A stretch of 64,000 bases of DNA from contig NC_091227.1 in the NCBI RefSeq assembly GCF_040958095.1, forward strand, positions 19,349,210 through 19,413,209. The letters are read 5' to 3'. A program made the position numbers and the translations under genes. Source of the stretch: Procambarus clarkii (Eukaryota > Arthropoda > Malacostraca > Decapoda > Cambaridae). Positions 63,262 to 64,000 of the stretch are shown here, piece by piece; the stretch's first letter is position 1, and each line of letters begins with the position of its first letter. The notes beneath the pieces are model-generated. The model was not told the DNA's origin, ran no database searches, and was given only the letters and a program-made list of their open reading frames with translations.

Positions 63262-63405
63262 TGTTATATATTGTCTTTGAGGAGCATAGGATAATTAAAA
63301 GATTTAAACATCCAATAAACCTCAAAATTTTTCTATGAGCTTGCTTTATGACTGGATTATATTAAATCCAGTCACTTGGTATGCCACTCACTTTTACACC
63401 ACAAT
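63262..63405 (+). repeat. Dispersed repeat, copy 2 (partner 60717-60862)
   Basis: See copy 1. The copies differ mainly by small insertions and deletions: ACTACACAGTCCGGCC there corresponds to ATTATATTAAATCCAG here. Confidence 0.85.
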
Positions 63406-64000
63406 AAATCCCTTTTATCTAGCTGTATAACATTTAATAACATTACTGAAGTTGTACTATTACCAAATGAAAGTAATGTAAACACTTGATTAATTTAGGC
63501 ATCTTCAAATACTAGTTTCTTATAACTGTTGCATCTATCAATTAGAATTTTAAATTTAAAAGAAACAGATTTGCTGAATAGCCATCAAATACAAACAGTA
63601 CTGTTCACACATGAATACATTATTACCCCATTTCCCACTTCCTATCACATTGGGGGGATCCATCAGCTTGGAAAAAAAATATTGTAAATCAATTCATTCA
63701 CAATACACAACATCCATGATAAAGAAGCATAAACCCTTCTCCAATGATTGTAGACAAGTGCACCACACTATTCAGTCTAGAATGTTCTTCCGTCACTTAC
63801 AGCACAAATGCGTCTGCCACCATATTATAAAAAGCTTTCACCCGGCCTTATCCCTTACTAAATTCCATGTGTTCACATATACCAAGTATTTGAATAACTG
63901 GCCACATCAAGCATTTTACTATTCATTTCAATTACTTTCATCCACATTTACTGCAGTATTTTTATTTCACTATTAAAATAGTAATTTTTATCTAATCTCA
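63406..64000. other. Window end, no gene recognised
   Basis: AT-rich. A 121-codon open frame (63611-63976, plus strand) has no recognisable domain and a composition typical of noncoding AT-rich DNA, so I do not call it a gene. Confidence 0.5.

Noticed and set aside
63611-63976. 121-codon plus-strand open frame
   Set aside because: Longest frame at the window end, but there is no domain, no splice context and composition is like the AT-rich surroundings.

Overview
The window is animal genomic DNA, most likely from a decapod crustacean and probably a crayfish-like astacidean. Evidence: intron-rich genes with GT-AG splicing, an arthropod-like RpS15 and INTS7, and tRNA-derived SINEs and CR1/L2-like LINE tails of the kind I remember from decapod genomes. 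The species-level statement is inference.

Positions 1-40293 are one uninterrupted tandem satellite array (about 240 monomers, basic unit 168 bp). It is organised in irregular higher-order blocks of 11-22 monomers and can be split into three zones (1-17.5 kb, 17.5-28.4 kb, 28.4-40.3 kb) by diagnostic variants. A block of about 3.1 kb near 27.1-30.2 kb recurs at 37.15-40.29 kb.

The array stops abruptly 49 bp before the start codon of INTS7 (Integrator complex subunit 7), which occupies 40343-58180 on the + strand in 19 coding exons (about 1009 residues). The reading frame is broken by two single-base differences, both in homopolymers (an extra G in exon 13, a missing T in exon 16). They cancel in length and look like base-calling errors, though this cannot be settled here. 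INTS7 introns hold a tRNA-Thr-like SINE, three copies of a second SINE family, three LINE 3' fragments, a Penelope-like fragment and a triplicated splice donor.

From 58181 to 60259 lies a convergent intergenic stretch with a 366-bp fold-back MITE. The last two coding exons of ribosomal protein S15 (uS19) follow on the - strand (60260-61551). Its first coding exon(s) were not found and probably lie beyond the window. The remainder (61552-64000) holds dispersed repeats but no recognisable gene.

Functionally the two genes are unrelated housekeeping genes: INTS7 acts in the RNA polymerase II-bound Integrator (snRNA 3' processing, promoter-proximal attenuation), RpS15 in the small ribosomal subunit. 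The most unusual aspect is the array abutting a housekeeping gene, with a splice-acceptor-like signal in nearly every monomer on the sense strand of that gene.
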